Shown in pieces: positions 18,217 through 27,590 of a stretch of 64,000 nt of DNA. Numbering within the stretch: the first letter of the stretch is position 1; each line of letters opens with the position of its first letter. The stretch covers positions 28,309 to 92,308 of the forward strand of contig JAFWOU010000028.1 of assembly GCA_017509715.1 (NCBI GenBank). Reading direction: 5' to 3'. The notes beneath the pieces were generated by a model. The model was given only the letters and a program-made list of their open reading frames with translations. It was not told the DNA's origin and searched no databases. Origin of the DNA: Paludibacteraceae bacterium (GTDB lineage Bacteria > Bacteroidota > Bacteroidia > Bacteroidales > Paludibacteraceae). The translations under genes and the position numbers were made by a program.

Positions 18217-21200
18217 ATGAAACACATTTTCAGACCGATGCTCTTGCTCGTAGCGCTCCTCATGGGGTTTGCGAGCATGGCGTTTGCACAAAGCACCGTG
18301 ACGGGACTCGTCGAGGATGCTGACGGCCCGCTGATGGGGGCTACTGTGCTGATCAAAGGAACCACCCGTGGTACGGTGACCGACATGGATGGTAAGTTTT
18401 CAATCGAGGCATCCAAGGGCGAACAACTGGTGTTCTCCTACATGGGTTATGCTTCGCAGACTATCACCATCACTACGGACGTGATCCGCGTGCTGATGAA
18501 GGAGGATACGGAAGTGCTCTCCGAGGTGGTAGTAACGGCTATGGGTATCAAGCGTGACCGCAAAGCCCTGGGTTATGAGGTAGGCGAGGTCAAGGGTGAT
18601 GACCTGACCAAAGCCGGCAACCCGAATGCTGCCACGTCGATGGCCGGTCGTGTGGCCGGACTGGTAGTACAAGAGACGGCCGGTGGTGCTGCAGGTTCGA
18701 CGCGCGTCGTGCTGCGTGGTAACACCGAGATCACGGGTAACAACCAGCCGCTGTACGTCATTGACGGTGTGCCGATGGACAACACCAGTTACGGCCAGGC
18801 AGGTACCGAGGGCGGTTATGACCTGGGTGACGGAATCTCGGCTATCAACCCGGATGACATCGAATCGATGTCGGTGCTGAAGGGTCCGGCTGCTGCGGCG
18901 CTGTATGGTAGCCGTGCGAGCCACGGTGTGATCCTCATCACCACGAAGAAAGCCAATACGGGCGATGCCAAGTGGGGCGTAGAGTACAACGGTACGTTGA
19001 CTTTTGACAGCCAGCTCAGCAAATGGGACAACGTACAACAGGTGTACGGTATGGGTTCGGACGGACAGTACAACATCGACGCGGTGAGCAACACCAACAA
19101 GTCGTGGGGTCCGAAAGCCGACGCCGGCCTGGTGCTGCGCTACTTTGACGGTCAGGAGCATCCGTTCCAGATCATCCCGAACAACACGGCCAATTTCTTC
19201 GACCTCGGTCTGACGGCTACCAATACCGCCGTGATCTCGATGAACACCGGCAAGACGGGTATCCGCTTCTCCTATACCGATATGCGCAATAAGGACATTC
19301 TGCCTAACTCCAAGATGAGTCGTAACACGCTCAACCTGCGTGCGAACACGAGCCTGGGTCCGGTGGATTTGGACTTCAACGTCAACTACGTACATGAGGA
19401 CGTAAAGAACCGTCCGGCGCTGGGTGACGACAAGTCGAACGTAGGTAAGAACCTGATGACGCTCTCCACCACCTACGACCAGGCATGGCTCAAGAACTAC
19501 GAGACCGCCGAGGGTGAGTATCAGAACTGGAACGGTATGGATCCGTACAACGTGAACCCGTACTGGGAGATTTACAAGAACAACAACCAGAGCTACAAAG
19601 ACCTGCTGCGTATGAACGGAAAGATCGTGTATACCATCATTCCGCAACTGAAACTGCAAGCGACGGTGGGTGCCGAGCTCAACCGCTTTGAGTTCTCGGA
19701 CTTCAAGTATCCGACCACGCCGGGCTTCGAATCCGGTCGTCTGCAGAACAGCTACTTCAACAACCGTATGTTCAACGCCGATGTGCTGGCTATCTACAAC
19801 GACACATGGGGCGACTTTGACTTCACCGCTACAGCGGGTGTGAATATCTATAACGTACACAACGCAACGACCGTCAACACCGGTACGGACATGGGTATCC
19901 GCGAGGTAGTGGCAATGTCGAGTTTTGAGGAGCAGTCCGTAGAGGAAGCTACGTACAATAAGCGTATCGTTTCCGTATTCGGTTCAGCTAACCTGGGATG
20001 GCGCCATATGCTCTATCTGGATGCTACGGTGCGTGGTGACAAGTCCTCGACCCTGGCTAGCGGCAAGAACCTGTACGTCTATCCGTCGGTAAGCGCATCG
20101 TGGGTGTTCTCGGAGCTGATCAAGTCCAACCGCAAGGTGCTGCCTTATGGTAAGGTACGTCTGAGTTGGGCCGAGGTAGGTAGCGATACCGACCCGTATC
20201 AGCTCAGCCTGCGCTACACCAAGTCGCAGTTTGGCTACTCGGGTTACACGATCGGTTATCTCTATGGCAATACCATTCCTAACGCCGACCTGAAGCCGAC
20301 CCGTACCCGTTCGTGGGAGGCCGGTTTTGAGACCAAGTGGTGCAACCAGCGTATCTCGCTCGACTTCACCTTCTACCATCAGACTTCGCGCGACCAGATC
20401 ATCGCCATGGCTACATCGCCTACCAGCGGCTACGACTACCGCATGATCAATGCCGGTGCGATCCTGAACCAAGGTTTTGAGATCACGTTCGGTGCACGTC
20501 TCGTGCAGACCAAGGACTTCAGTTGGGACTTGAACCTCAACTGGTCGAAGAATACCAACAAGGTGCTCAAGCTCACCGAGGGAACGACGGAGTTGGAGCT
20601 GGCTAAGGCTACCTGGTGCAACGTATACGTATCGGCTCGCGAGGGCGAGGAGTACGGAACGATATGCGGACCGGCTATGGCTCGCAATGCTGACGGACGC
20701 GTGATCGTAGATGCTACGACGGGTCTGCCCACCTTCACCACGGAGAACAAGGTGCTGGGTAACGCCCAGTGGAAATGGACCGGCGGTCTGAGCACCACGC
20801 TGCATTGGCGTATGCTGACCCTGACGGCACTGTTTGACGTGAAGGTAGGTGCCGACATCTTCTCGATGTCCGAGCGTTCGGCATACGAGACCGGTAAGGC
20901 GAAAGAGACCCTCGTAGGCCGTGCCGAGTGGTACGCATCCGAGGAGGCTCGTCGTGCTGCCGGTGTGACCGACATCAATGCATGGCGCGCCAGTGGCAAT
21001 GCAGGTGGTTACGTAGTAGACGGTGTGATCGACAATGGTGACGGTACGTATCGCGAGAACGATATCTGCATCAACCCCGAGGACTACTGGTACGAGGTAT
21101 CGCGTAAGTCGCCGGAGCTGTTCATCTACGACAACTCCTACATCAAGTGCCGTGAGCTGACCCTCACCCTGGATTTCCCCAAGAAATGGCTGGACAAGAA

Positions 21201-21375
21201 GGGTATCGTAAAGCACGTAGGTATCAGCTTCGTAGCTCGTAACCCGTTCATCATCTGGAAGAACATCAAGGATATCGACCCGGATGCACAGTACAATACG
21301 TCCGGTCTGGGACTGGAGTACGGTTCGCTGCCTAGCCGCCGTAGCTACGGTCTGAACTTCAATATTAAATTCTAG
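18217..21375 (+). CDS. SusC/RagA-family TonB-dependent outer membrane transporter
   Basis: A 1052-residue protein: signal peptide (1-24, ending AFAQ), carboxypeptidase-regulatory-like beta domain (STVTGLVEDADGPLMGATV), TonB-box region around SEVVVTAMGIKRDRKALGYE, plug domain (LYVIDGVPMDNT, DIESMSVLKGPAAAALYGSR), then a 22-strand barrel ending in NFNIKF. The following SusD gene and the surrounding GH5, GH9 and GH94 genes indicate beta-1,4-glucan oligosaccharides as cargo. It is 30 bases after the GH5 gene. Its stop codon touches a heptamer tract. Confidence 0.96.
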   Translation: MKHIFRPMLLLVALLMGFASMAFAQSTVTGLVEDADGPLMGATVLIKGTTRGTVTDMDGKFSIEASKGEQLVFSYMGYASQTITITTDVIRVLMKEDTEVLSEVVVTAMGIKRDRKALGYEVGEVKGDDLTKAGNPNAATSMAGRVAGLVVQETAGGAAGSTRVVLRGNTEITGNNQPLYVIDGVPMDNTSYGQAGTEGGYDLGDGISAINPDDIESMSVLKGPAAAALYGSRASHGVILITTKKANTGDAKWGVEYNGTLTFDSQLSKWDNVQQVYGMGSDGQYNIDAVSNTNKSWGPKADAGLVLRYFDGQEHPFQIIPNNTANFFDLGLTATNTAVISMNTGKTGIRFSYTDMRNKDILPNSKMSRNTLNLRANTSLGPVDLDFNVNYVHEDVKNRPALGDDKSNVGKNLMTLSTTYDQAWLKNYETAEGEYQNWNGMDPYNVNPYWEIYKNNNQSYKDLLRMNGKIVYTIIPQLKLQATVGAELNRFEFSDFKYPTTPGFESGRLQNSYFNNRMFNADVLAIYNDTWGDFDFTATAGVNIYNVHNATTVNTGTDMGIREVVAMSSFEEQSVEEATYNKRIVSVFGSANLGWRHMLYLDATVRGDKSSTLASGKNLYVYPSVSASWVFSELIKSNRKVLPYGKVRLSWAEVGSDTDPYQLSLRYTKSQFGYSGYTIGYLYGNTIPNADLKPTRTRSWEAGFETKWCNQRISLDFTFYHQTSRDQIIAMATSPTSGYDYRMINAGAILNQGFEITFGARLVQTKDFSWDLNLNWSKNTNKVLKLTEGTTELELAKATWCNVYVSAREGEEYGTICGPAMARNADGRVIVDATTGLPTFTTENKVLGNAQWKWTGGLSTTLHWRMLTLTALFDVKVGADIFSMSERSAYETGKAKETLVGRAEWYASEEARRAAGVTDINAWRASGNAGGYVVDGVIDNGDGTYRENDICINPEDYWYEVSRKSPELFIYDNSYIKCRELTLTLDFPKKWLDKKGIVKHVGISFVARNPFIIWKNIKDIDPDAQYNTSGLGLEYGSLPSRRSYGLNFNIKF

Positions 21376-21402
21376 TCGAAAGTAAAAAGTCGAAAGAAAA
21401 AA
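21375..21402 (+). repeat. Heptamer tract at the susC stop codon (gtcgaaa family)
   Basis: Four units, gtcgaaa, gtaaaaa, gtcgaaa, gaaaaaa. The first base belongs to the TAG stop of the SusC gene. Confidence 0.75.
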
Positions 21403-21412
21403 GCGTAATATT

Positions 21413-23095
21413 ATGAAAAAGTTATTTTATATAGCGCTCTGCGCAATCTTCTTCGCTTCTTGCTCTGACAAGGTTTACGAGGAGATTAATACCGATCCCA
21501 CGAAGGCTTCTACCGTGAATCCTTCCTCGCAACTCTCCTATGCAATTCTGCAGATTTATGGAGATATGAACTATGTGGACGTACATCGTCTCTACACCTA
21601 TGCGTTTACGCAACACCTGATGGGATGCTGGAACACCACCAACTATGGCGGTCAGCACCGCATGGACGACAACGAGATGTCGCGTCCGTGGAACAACCTC
21701 TATCCGGCTGCTATGCGCAACCTGACGGATGCTATCGAGCAGACCAAGGACGACAGCACCCAGGTGAACATCAATGCTGCGCTGCGTATCTTCCGCGTAT
21801 ACGTAGGATCGCTTCTGACCGACTACTACGGCGACGTACCGTTCAGCGAAGCCGGACTGGGCTATATCACCGGCAATACGCAACCTAAGTACGACAAGCA
21901 GGAGGACCTCTATAAGTTCTTCTTTACCGAGCTGAAAGCCGCTGCGCAGAAGTTTGACATCAAGGCCACGGCTATCACCAGCGACCCGATGTTTGGCGGC
22001 GATATCAGCAAGTGGAAACTGTTTGCCAACTCGCTCCGTCTGCGTTATGCGATGCGTATCTCCGACGTGCTGCCTACGTTGGCCCAGCAGGAGTTTAACG
22101 AGGCGCTGGCCGACGGTGTGATGAGTAGCATCAACGACGATGCATGCGTGAAGCACCTCAACGTCAGCTACAGCTTCGGTCAGGAGTCGTACAAGGACTT
22201 CCGCGGCAACGCCCTGGCTAAGTATTTCTACGGCAACGACCCGGCTAACAACCCGTCGTATATCTGCCAGACCTTCTGGAAGCAACTCTACGACAACAAC
22301 GACCCGCGTACCCTGCGTCTCTGCCGCTTTTACATCGATGACTATATCTCGATCTCTACCGGCGAAGGACGTATCGATATGACGGACGCCGTAGTGGCTA
22401 CGCAGAAGGCGAACCCCGCTAGCAACGTCATCTACGAGATTGCTCCGGGTGAGTTCTCGTGGGACAACTGGCCCAGCTATCCCGACCTGCCGGGCAGCGA
22501 TCTGGCTACGGAGGTGGCTAACGTACAGGCTGCACATCCCGACTTCAATCCGGGTAGCAATCCCCGCTGGTTGATGCCTAAACTGGCTAACAACTTCCTG
22601 CAGTCGGACAACCCGGGTATGATCATGACCTATGCCGAGGTATGCTTCCTGCGTGCTGAGGCTGCCGTGCTGGGTTGGACCTCCGACAACGCCAAGGATA
22701 TGTATGAGAGCGGTATCCGTGCCGCTATGGATGTGCTGGCTAAGTACTACGAGTGCAGCGTGATCACCGATGCCGAGTATTCCGCCTATATCGCACAACC
22801 GGCTATCGCTTTCGGCGCTTCTGCCGCACAGCAGAAGAACCAGATCAATACCCAGGCTTGGATCCTGCATTTCCACAACCCGGCCGAGGCATGGGCTAAT
22901 ATCCGCCGTGCTGACTATCCGGCACTGACACCGCCTACGGGTGCGAAGAACCCGCTCATCGACGGTACGACTATCCCTGTTCGCTTCTGCTATCCGCTCA
23001 AGGAAGAGACCTACAGCAAAGAGGCTTATCAGGAAGCTAAGGACCGCGTGGGCAGCTACTCATGGCACGCTCGCCTGTGGTGGGATGTGAAGTAA
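21413..23095 (+). CDS. SusD/RagB-family glycan-binding lipoprotein
   Basis: A 560-residue lipoprotein. The signal ends at Cys17 (FFASC). It has TPR-like helices and the layout of the second SusD family (PF12771). Typical features are DPTKAS near the N-terminus, YADVPFSEA-like DYYGDVPFSEAG, YAEVCFLRAEAAVLGW and the C-terminal LWWDVK. It forms the lid of the SusC channel at the cell surface and binds the glucan chain. Likely co-transcribed with SusC (37-base gap). Confidence 0.93.
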   Translation: MKKLFYIALCAIFFASCSDKVYEEINTDPTKASTVNPSSQLSYAILQIYGDMNYVDVHRLYTYAFTQHLMGCWNTTNYGGQHRMDDNEMSRPWNNLYPAAMRNLTDAIEQTKDDSTQVNINAALRIFRVYVGSLLTDYYGDVPFSEAGLGYITGNTQPKYDKQEDLYKFFFTELKAAAQKFDIKATAITSDPMFGGDISKWKLFANSLRLRYAMRISDVLPTLAQQEFNEALADGVMSSINDDACVKHLNVSYSFGQESYKDFRGNALAKYFYGNDPANNPSYICQTFWKQLYDNNDPRTLRLCRFYIDDYISISTGEGRIDMTDAVVATQKANPASNVIYEIAPGEFSWDNWPSYPDLPGSDLATEVANVQAAHPDFNPGSNPRWLMPKLANNFLQSDNPGMIMTYAEVCFLRAEAAVLGWTSDNAKDMYESGIRAAMDVLAKYYECSVITDAEYSAYIAQPAIAFGASAAQQKNQINTQAWILHFHNPAEAWANIRRADYPALTPPTGAKNPLIDGTTIPVRFCYPLKEETYSKEAYQEAKDRVGSYSWHARLWWDVK

Positions 23096-23096
23096 G

Positions 23097-23124
23097 GTTG
23101 AAGGTTTAACGTTTAAAGTTGAAA
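23097..23124 (+). repeat. Intergenic heptamer tract (gtttaaa family, 4 units)
   Basis: gttgaag, gtttaac, gtttaaa, gttgaaa in register, filling the gap after susD. This family contains in-frame TAA and is found only between genes. Confidence 0.85.
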
Positions 23125-23130
23125 GAGATT

Positions 23131-24363
23131 ATGAAAAAGATATTTTTATTTGCGGCTATGGCGAGCGTCCTGATGTTCACGGCTTGTGAGAAAGAGACGC
23201 CGTTTGATACCCAGTCTGCGGACGATGCGCCGCTGATCTTGAAGCCCTATAATGAGTCCGGCACGGGTTCGTTCACCTACGACTTGGCGAACCCCGAGAC
23301 GCCGCTCCTGGACTCGGTGACGGTGACGCCGTCGAGATATACAACCGTCAACTGGTACCTGGATGGCCAATTGGTATATACCGGTACGCGTATCGAGATG
23401 TGCTTCATGGCCGGACGGTATGACTTGACCATCGAGGCTGTTACCCAGGCTGGCAAACGCACTGAGCGCACCGGTACGGTGACGGTTCATCCGTTTGCTG
23501 CGGATCCCTATTCGGGTGCTCCTGCAGCAGGTCGCCATATGGTGCCGGGCGTGGTAAGCAGCCTGGATGGTGTGAACCTGACTAAGGTGGCTAAGATCGA
23601 ACTGTCGAACGACGTATTTGGCGTTAACGTACTGCAGACTATCACGCCGGAGGCTACGACAACCGACTCGCGTCTGGACTTTATCCTGCCCGAGATGAGC
23701 GATGGCGACTACCTGATCCGTCTCGTAGATGCCGCAGGCAAGCGCTATGGTGCTGACCGTCTGACGGTGCACAACGCATCGGTGGCATTGTCCGGTTTTG
23801 CTGCGTTTGTTCCGGGTGAAGAGTGGGTAATCACCGGTGTGGATCTACAGAACGTAGCGTCTGTGAAGGTGGATGAGACGACAATTACCAACCTCGTAGC
23901 TACCGCAACCACCGTAACGTTCACCGCTCCGGATGCGGAGGTAGGCGAGCATACGATCTCGATGAAGAATGCCGACGGTTCGGACGTGCTCTTCATCACC
24001 TCGGAGGGTGCTGTAGCCCAAGCGAAGACCATCGTTAGCGCCGAGACCACGCTGTGGGAAGGTTCGGTAGTGATTGAATGGAACGCCGACCTGCTGCGCA
24101 TCAGTGCCGATAAACTGGCCGCTATACCGGAAGGTGCCACCATCCTGGTATACTATACCGTACCGGATGCGGAATACCATGCGCTGCGTATCACCAATCC
24201 GGCATGGTCGAACGACTATCTGCCGCAGGTGGACGGCATGGCCAGTCAGCCGAATCCGTATACCTTTACGTTCGACGCCGGCTGCAAGAGTTTGGCTAAC
24301 GGTGGTAACGACTTCTGCGTGGTTGGTTTCGGATTACAAATCACCAAAATCACGTATAAGTAA
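23131..24363 (+). CDS. Surface glycan-binding lipoprotein with IPT/TIG domains
   Basis: A 410-residue lipoprotein from the ATG at 23131 (MKKIFLFAAM). A TTG twelve bases upstream is a less likely start. The signal ends at Cys19 (MFTAC). A PKD-like Ig fold comes first (VNWYLDGQLVYTGTR), then IPT/TIG-like repeats (GVVSSLDGVNLTKVAKIEL; FVPGEEWVITGVDLQNVASV), then a beta-rich C-terminal domain. Its place after SusD matches the SusE/SGBP position in glucan loci, so it probably binds polysaccharide at the surface. The stop overlaps the next ATG (TAATG). Confidence 0.8.
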   Translation: MKKIFLFAAMASVLMFTACEKETPFDTQSADDAPLILKPYNESGTGSFTYDLANPETPLLDSVTVTPSRYTTVNWYLDGQLVYTGTRIEMCFMAGRYDLTIEAVTQAGKRTERTGTVTVHPFAADPYSGAPAAGRHMVPGVVSSLDGVNLTKVAKIELSNDVFGVNVLQTITPEATTTDSRLDFILPEMSDGDYLIRLVDAAGKRYGADRLTVHNASVALSGFAAFVPGEEWVITGVDLQNVASVKVDETTITNLVATATTVTFTAPDAEVGEHTISMKNADGSDVLFITSEGAVAQAKTIVSAETTLWEGSVVIEWNADLLRISADKLAAIPEGATILVYYTVPDAEYHALRITNPAWSNDYLPQVDGMASQPNPYTFTFDAGCKSLANGGNDFCVVGFGLQITKITYK

Positions 24364-25715
24364 TGGCTGTTCCATTAAGAGAAAAAATCGGATATGCTCT
24401 GGGTGATGCTGCTTCCGGCGGTATCACCTGGAAGATTATGTCCATCGCTTTCCCGATGTTTTTCACCCATGTGTTTGGGTTGACCTTCGCCGATGCGGCC
24501 GCATTGATGCTCATTGCCCGTATGTTTGACGTGGTGACCGACCCGCTCATGGGTAGTATCGCCGACCGTACGCAATCCCGCTGGGGCACGTATCGTCCGT
24601 GGCTGATCTTCGGCGCGATCCCCTTTGGCCTCATCTTTGCGCTTCTGCTCTTCACACCCGAACTGGGCTATACGGGCAAGCGTATTTGGGCCTACTCGTT
24701 CTACCTGCTCATGATGGCTTGCTACACCATGGTCAACGTGCCGTACGGTTCGTTGCTCGACGTGATGACCAACGATGATGACGAGAAGAACCAGTTCTCG
24801 GCCTTCCGTATGGTAGGTGCGTACGCGATGGGCTTCATCACGCTCTTCTCCTTTGGTCCGCTGCGGGCATGGATAGGCGGCACGGAGCAACACCAGTACG
24901 CCGTCGCCGGAGCTATCTTCGGTCTGGTAGCGATGCTGATGACCATTACGTGCGGACTGCTGACCAAGGAACGTCATAAACCCGTTCGGGCCGAGAAATT
25001 CAGCTTCAAGCAATACGGCGACTTGTTCCGCAACCGTCCGTGGGTCTATATGACCTCTATTGCTTTCTGTTCGAATTTCTTCAACGGCTTCCGTTATGCC
25101 GTAGCCGCGTATATGTTCGAATACTGCGTTGGCGGAAACATCACGTTAGGACGCTTCCTGATTGACTACGCTGCCTTCATGGCCATCGGCGAGGTGACCT
25201 GCATGATCTTCGGTGCACTGAGCCCGATGTTTGCCCGTAAGATAGGCACGAAGCACATGGCTTTCTTCTGGGCTTCGGTCATCTGCTGTGTATTCTCAGT
25301 AGTGTATTTCTTCATCCCGATGAGCGCTTCGTCTATCTGGTTGATGATTCTGATAGCCGTGCTGGTGTCGGTGGGTGCAGGTCTGTACTCGCCGCTGCTG
25401 TGGTCGATGTATGCCGACGTGGCTGACTATGCGACGGAGAAGAACGGAACGAGTTCTACGGGACTGATCTTCTCGTCCGGTACGATGGCCCAGAAATTCG
25501 GCGGTGCTATCTCCGGTAGCCTCATTGCCTTGCTGCTGGGCTATGCCGGACTGGTGTCTGAGACTGATATGCTGACGGGCGAGACCGTAGTGACTATCGC
25601 GGAAGGTGCAGAGCAGACGGTGAACACCATGATCTGGGCACTGTTCTCGCTCTTCCCTGCAGCTGTAGCTGCCATCATGGCGTTGCTGGCGTATAAATTC
25701 CCAATTAAGAAATGA
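24363..25715 (+). CDS. GPH/MelB-family sugar:cation symporter
   Basis: A 450-residue inner membrane transporter of the glycoside-pentoside-hexuronide family (MFS, PF13347) with about twelve hydrophobic segments. Key stretches are LGDAASGGITW in the first helix, FDVVTDPLMGSIADRTQSRW (the substrate/cation motif), TYRPWLIFGAIPFG, and GLYSPLLWSMYADVADY in the second half. It most likely brings cellobiose or short glucans into the cytoplasm for the GH94 enzyme. Its start overlaps the previous stop and its stop overlaps the next start, so translation is coupled. Confidence 0.92.
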   Translation: MAVPLREKIGYALGDAASGGITWKIMSIAFPMFFTHVFGLTFADAAALMLIARMFDVVTDPLMGSIADRTQSRWGTYRPWLIFGAIPFGLIFALLLFTPELGYTGKRIWAYSFYLLMMACYTMVNVPYGSLLDVMTNDDDEKNQFSAFRMVGAYAMGFITLFSFGPLRAWIGGTEQHQYAVAGAIFGLVAMLMTITCGLLTKERHKPVRAEKFSFKQYGDLFRNRPWVYMTSIAFCSNFFNGFRYAVAAYMFEYCVGGNITLGRFLIDYAAFMAIGEVTCMIFGALSPMFARKIGTKHMAFFWASVICCVFSVVYFFIPMSASSIWLMILIAVLVSVGAGLYSPLLWSMYADVADYATEKNGTSSTGLIFSSGTMAQKFGGAISGSLIALLLGYAGLVSETDMLTGETVVTIAEGAEQTVNTMIWALFSLFPAAVAAIMALLAYKFPIKK

Positions 25716-27493
25716 ATGGTATGAAAATTTCCTTTTATTGTATTCTCGGTGCGCTGCTCATGGTGGCTTGCAGTCCGTCCGCTGTGGATAACGGTCCGAT
25801 CCGTATGAACCAGTTGGGCTTTGCGCCCGATCAGGAGAAGACGGCTACGATTTTGGTGTCGTCGGCTGAGACTGCACCTTGTTGGGTGGTGATAAAAGAG
25901 GATTGCGAGACAATATGGTCAGGCTATGCTTCAGAGACAGTACTGAATCCTGTTTCCGGTAAACCATGCCAGATAGTGGATTTCTCTACCGTGACGCGCC
26001 CTGGATCCTATGTGCTCCAAGTATGTGAGTCGATTGATTCAACCCGTGTGATAAGCAATCAACCATTTTCCATTTGCGAGCGCCCTTATCGCGAGTTGAC
26101 CCGCAAAGCGCTGCGTGCCTTCTACTACCAGCGTGCTTCGATGGATATCGTAGAGCCGTATGCCGAGGGCTATGAGCGCAAGGCCGGTCATCCGGATGAT
26201 CAGGTGATCGTGCATGCCTCTGCCGCCACCAAGGAGCGTCCCGAGGGAACGGTCATCTCCTGCCCGGGCGGTTGGTACGATGCGGGCGACTACAACAAAT
26301 ATATCGTCAACAGCGGTTATACGATGGGCGTATGGCTCATGGCGTACGAGATGAACAAGTCCTATTTCGATACCCTGCAGCTCAATATTCCCGAGAGTGG
26401 TTCGCCGATGCCTGACATGCTGGCCGAAGCGATGTACAACATCCACTGGATGCTGACCATGCAGGATCTGGATGGCGGCGTGTATCATAAGTTGACCGAA
26501 CCCGATTTCGAGGGCTTTATCCGTCCCGACGAATGCAAGAAGCCGCGTTATGTGGTTATGAAGACCACCGCTGCGGCGCTCGACTTTGCAGCCACGATGG
26601 CCCTTGCGGCACGTGTCTATGCACCCTATGATTCGGCTTTCTGCGTGCAAGCCCGTGAGGCAGCTCTGCGTGCCTATCAATGGGCAAAGGCGCATCCGGC
26701 TGTGTATTACGACCAGCCGAAGATGAACGAGGAATTCCAGCCGGCAATCACCACCGGTGCCTACGACGATTTTGACGTGACGGACGAGTTCTACTGGGCT
26801 GCTACCGAATTGCATCTCCTAACGTCTTCCAAAGAGTTTGCCAAAGAAACAATAATTTGTCTTCAAAATTTAACTGCCAATAGCCAATATACTTCGGCTG
26901 TGTGGGGTAATGTTGCAGAACTGGCGATGTTAGAAGTGATGATGCACTCGGGTTGTTACCAGGGGTATCCGGAACAGTTTAAGAAAGCATTGCTGAACCA
27001 TCTGCAGCCGTATCTGGATGAAGCGGAGACTGTTTCCGTGCATCGTTCGCCGTATGGCAACCGTGAGGACGAGTTCTTCTGGGGTTGCAACTCCGAGGGA
27101 TGCTGCTGGCGTGGGGTAGAGTGCCTGTATGCTTACCGGCTGACGGGTGATGAGCGTTACCGAAAGAATGCGGAGCGCTGCCTCAACTATATCTTAGGTC
27201 AGAACAGTACGGGCTATTGCTACGTGACGGGTTTTGGTACGCATCCCACGAGTCATCCGCATCATCGTTTGTCTTACTCGCATCCCAAGGGTACGCATCC
27301 CGGTTTCCTGGCCGGCGGACCCAACCGCATGCGTCAGGACGCAGAGACCGATGGTGTGAAGTATCCTAAGGACGTGACGGCCGACGAGTCGTACCTGGAC
27401 GAGCAACCCAGCTACGCCTCCAACGAGGTGACTATCAACTGGAACGTGACGCTCTTTGCGCTCACCGCCGGATTGGACGCGATGACGAAATAA
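25712..27493 (+). CDS. GH9 endoglucanase with N-terminal Ig-like domain, lipoprotein
   Basis: A 593-residue lipoprotein; the signal ends in LLMVACS. An N-terminal CelD_N Ig-like domain (IRMNQLGFAPDQEKTATILV) is followed by the GH9 (alpha/alpha)6 barrel. GGWYDAGDYNKYIVNSGY holds the catalytic-base Asp pair (about 189-193), FGTHPTSHPHHR is the GH9 His signature, and SYASNEVTINWNV holds the acid Glu. It complements GH5 at the cell surface. The ATG at 25712 overlaps the previous stop; the internal ATG at 25721 is an alternative. Part of the Ig-like domain (about 25860-26060) is visibly more AT-rich. Last gene of the glucan locus. Confidence 0.93.
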   Translation: MNGMKISFYCILGALLMVACSPSAVDNGPIRMNQLGFAPDQEKTATILVSSAETAPCWVVIKEDCETIWSGYASETVLNPVSGKPCQIVDFSTVTRPGSYVLQVCESIDSTRVISNQPFSICERPYRELTRKALRAFYYQRASMDIVEPYAEGYERKAGHPDDQVIVHASAATKERPEGTVISCPGGWYDAGDYNKYIVNSGYTMGVWLMAYEMNKSYFDTLQLNIPESGSPMPDMLAEAMYNIHWMLTMQDLDGGVYHKLTEPDFEGFIRPDECKKPRYVVMKTTAAALDFAATMALAARVYAPYDSAFCVQAREAALRAYQWAKAHPAVYYDQPKMNEEFQPAITTGAYDDFDVTDEFYWAATELHLLTSSKEFAKETIICLQNLTANSQYTSAVWGNVAELAMLEVMMHSGCYQGYPEQFKKALLNHLQPYLDEAETVSVHRSPYGNREDEFFWGCNSEGCCWRGVECLYAYRLTGDERYRKNAERCLNYILGQNSTGYCYVTGFGTHPTSHPHHRLSYSHPKGTHPGFLAGGPNRMRQDAETDGVKYPKDVTADESYLDEQPSYASNEVTINWNVTLFALTAGLDAMTK

Positions 27494-27507
27494 ACGATTC
27501 GGGCGGG

Positions 27508-27550
27508 ACTGACAAAATGGCAGTTCCGCTCGGATTGGAACACGTTTTGA
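27508..27550 (+). promoter_or_regulatory. 16-base near-palindrome plus sigma-54-like promoter before the ClpB-type gene
   Basis: ACTGACAAAATGGCAG at 27508-27523 lies in a longer inverted repeat (ggactg/cagttcc). TTGGAACACGTTTTGA at 27535-27550 has GG and TTG in the spacing of a sigma-54 -24/-12 element, though the -12 base is A rather than C. The same 16-mer with the same layout precedes dnaK. Confidence 0.55.
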
Positions 27551-27590
27551 TACATAGTGTGCAAAATGTTAAACTAAACAACACACAACT

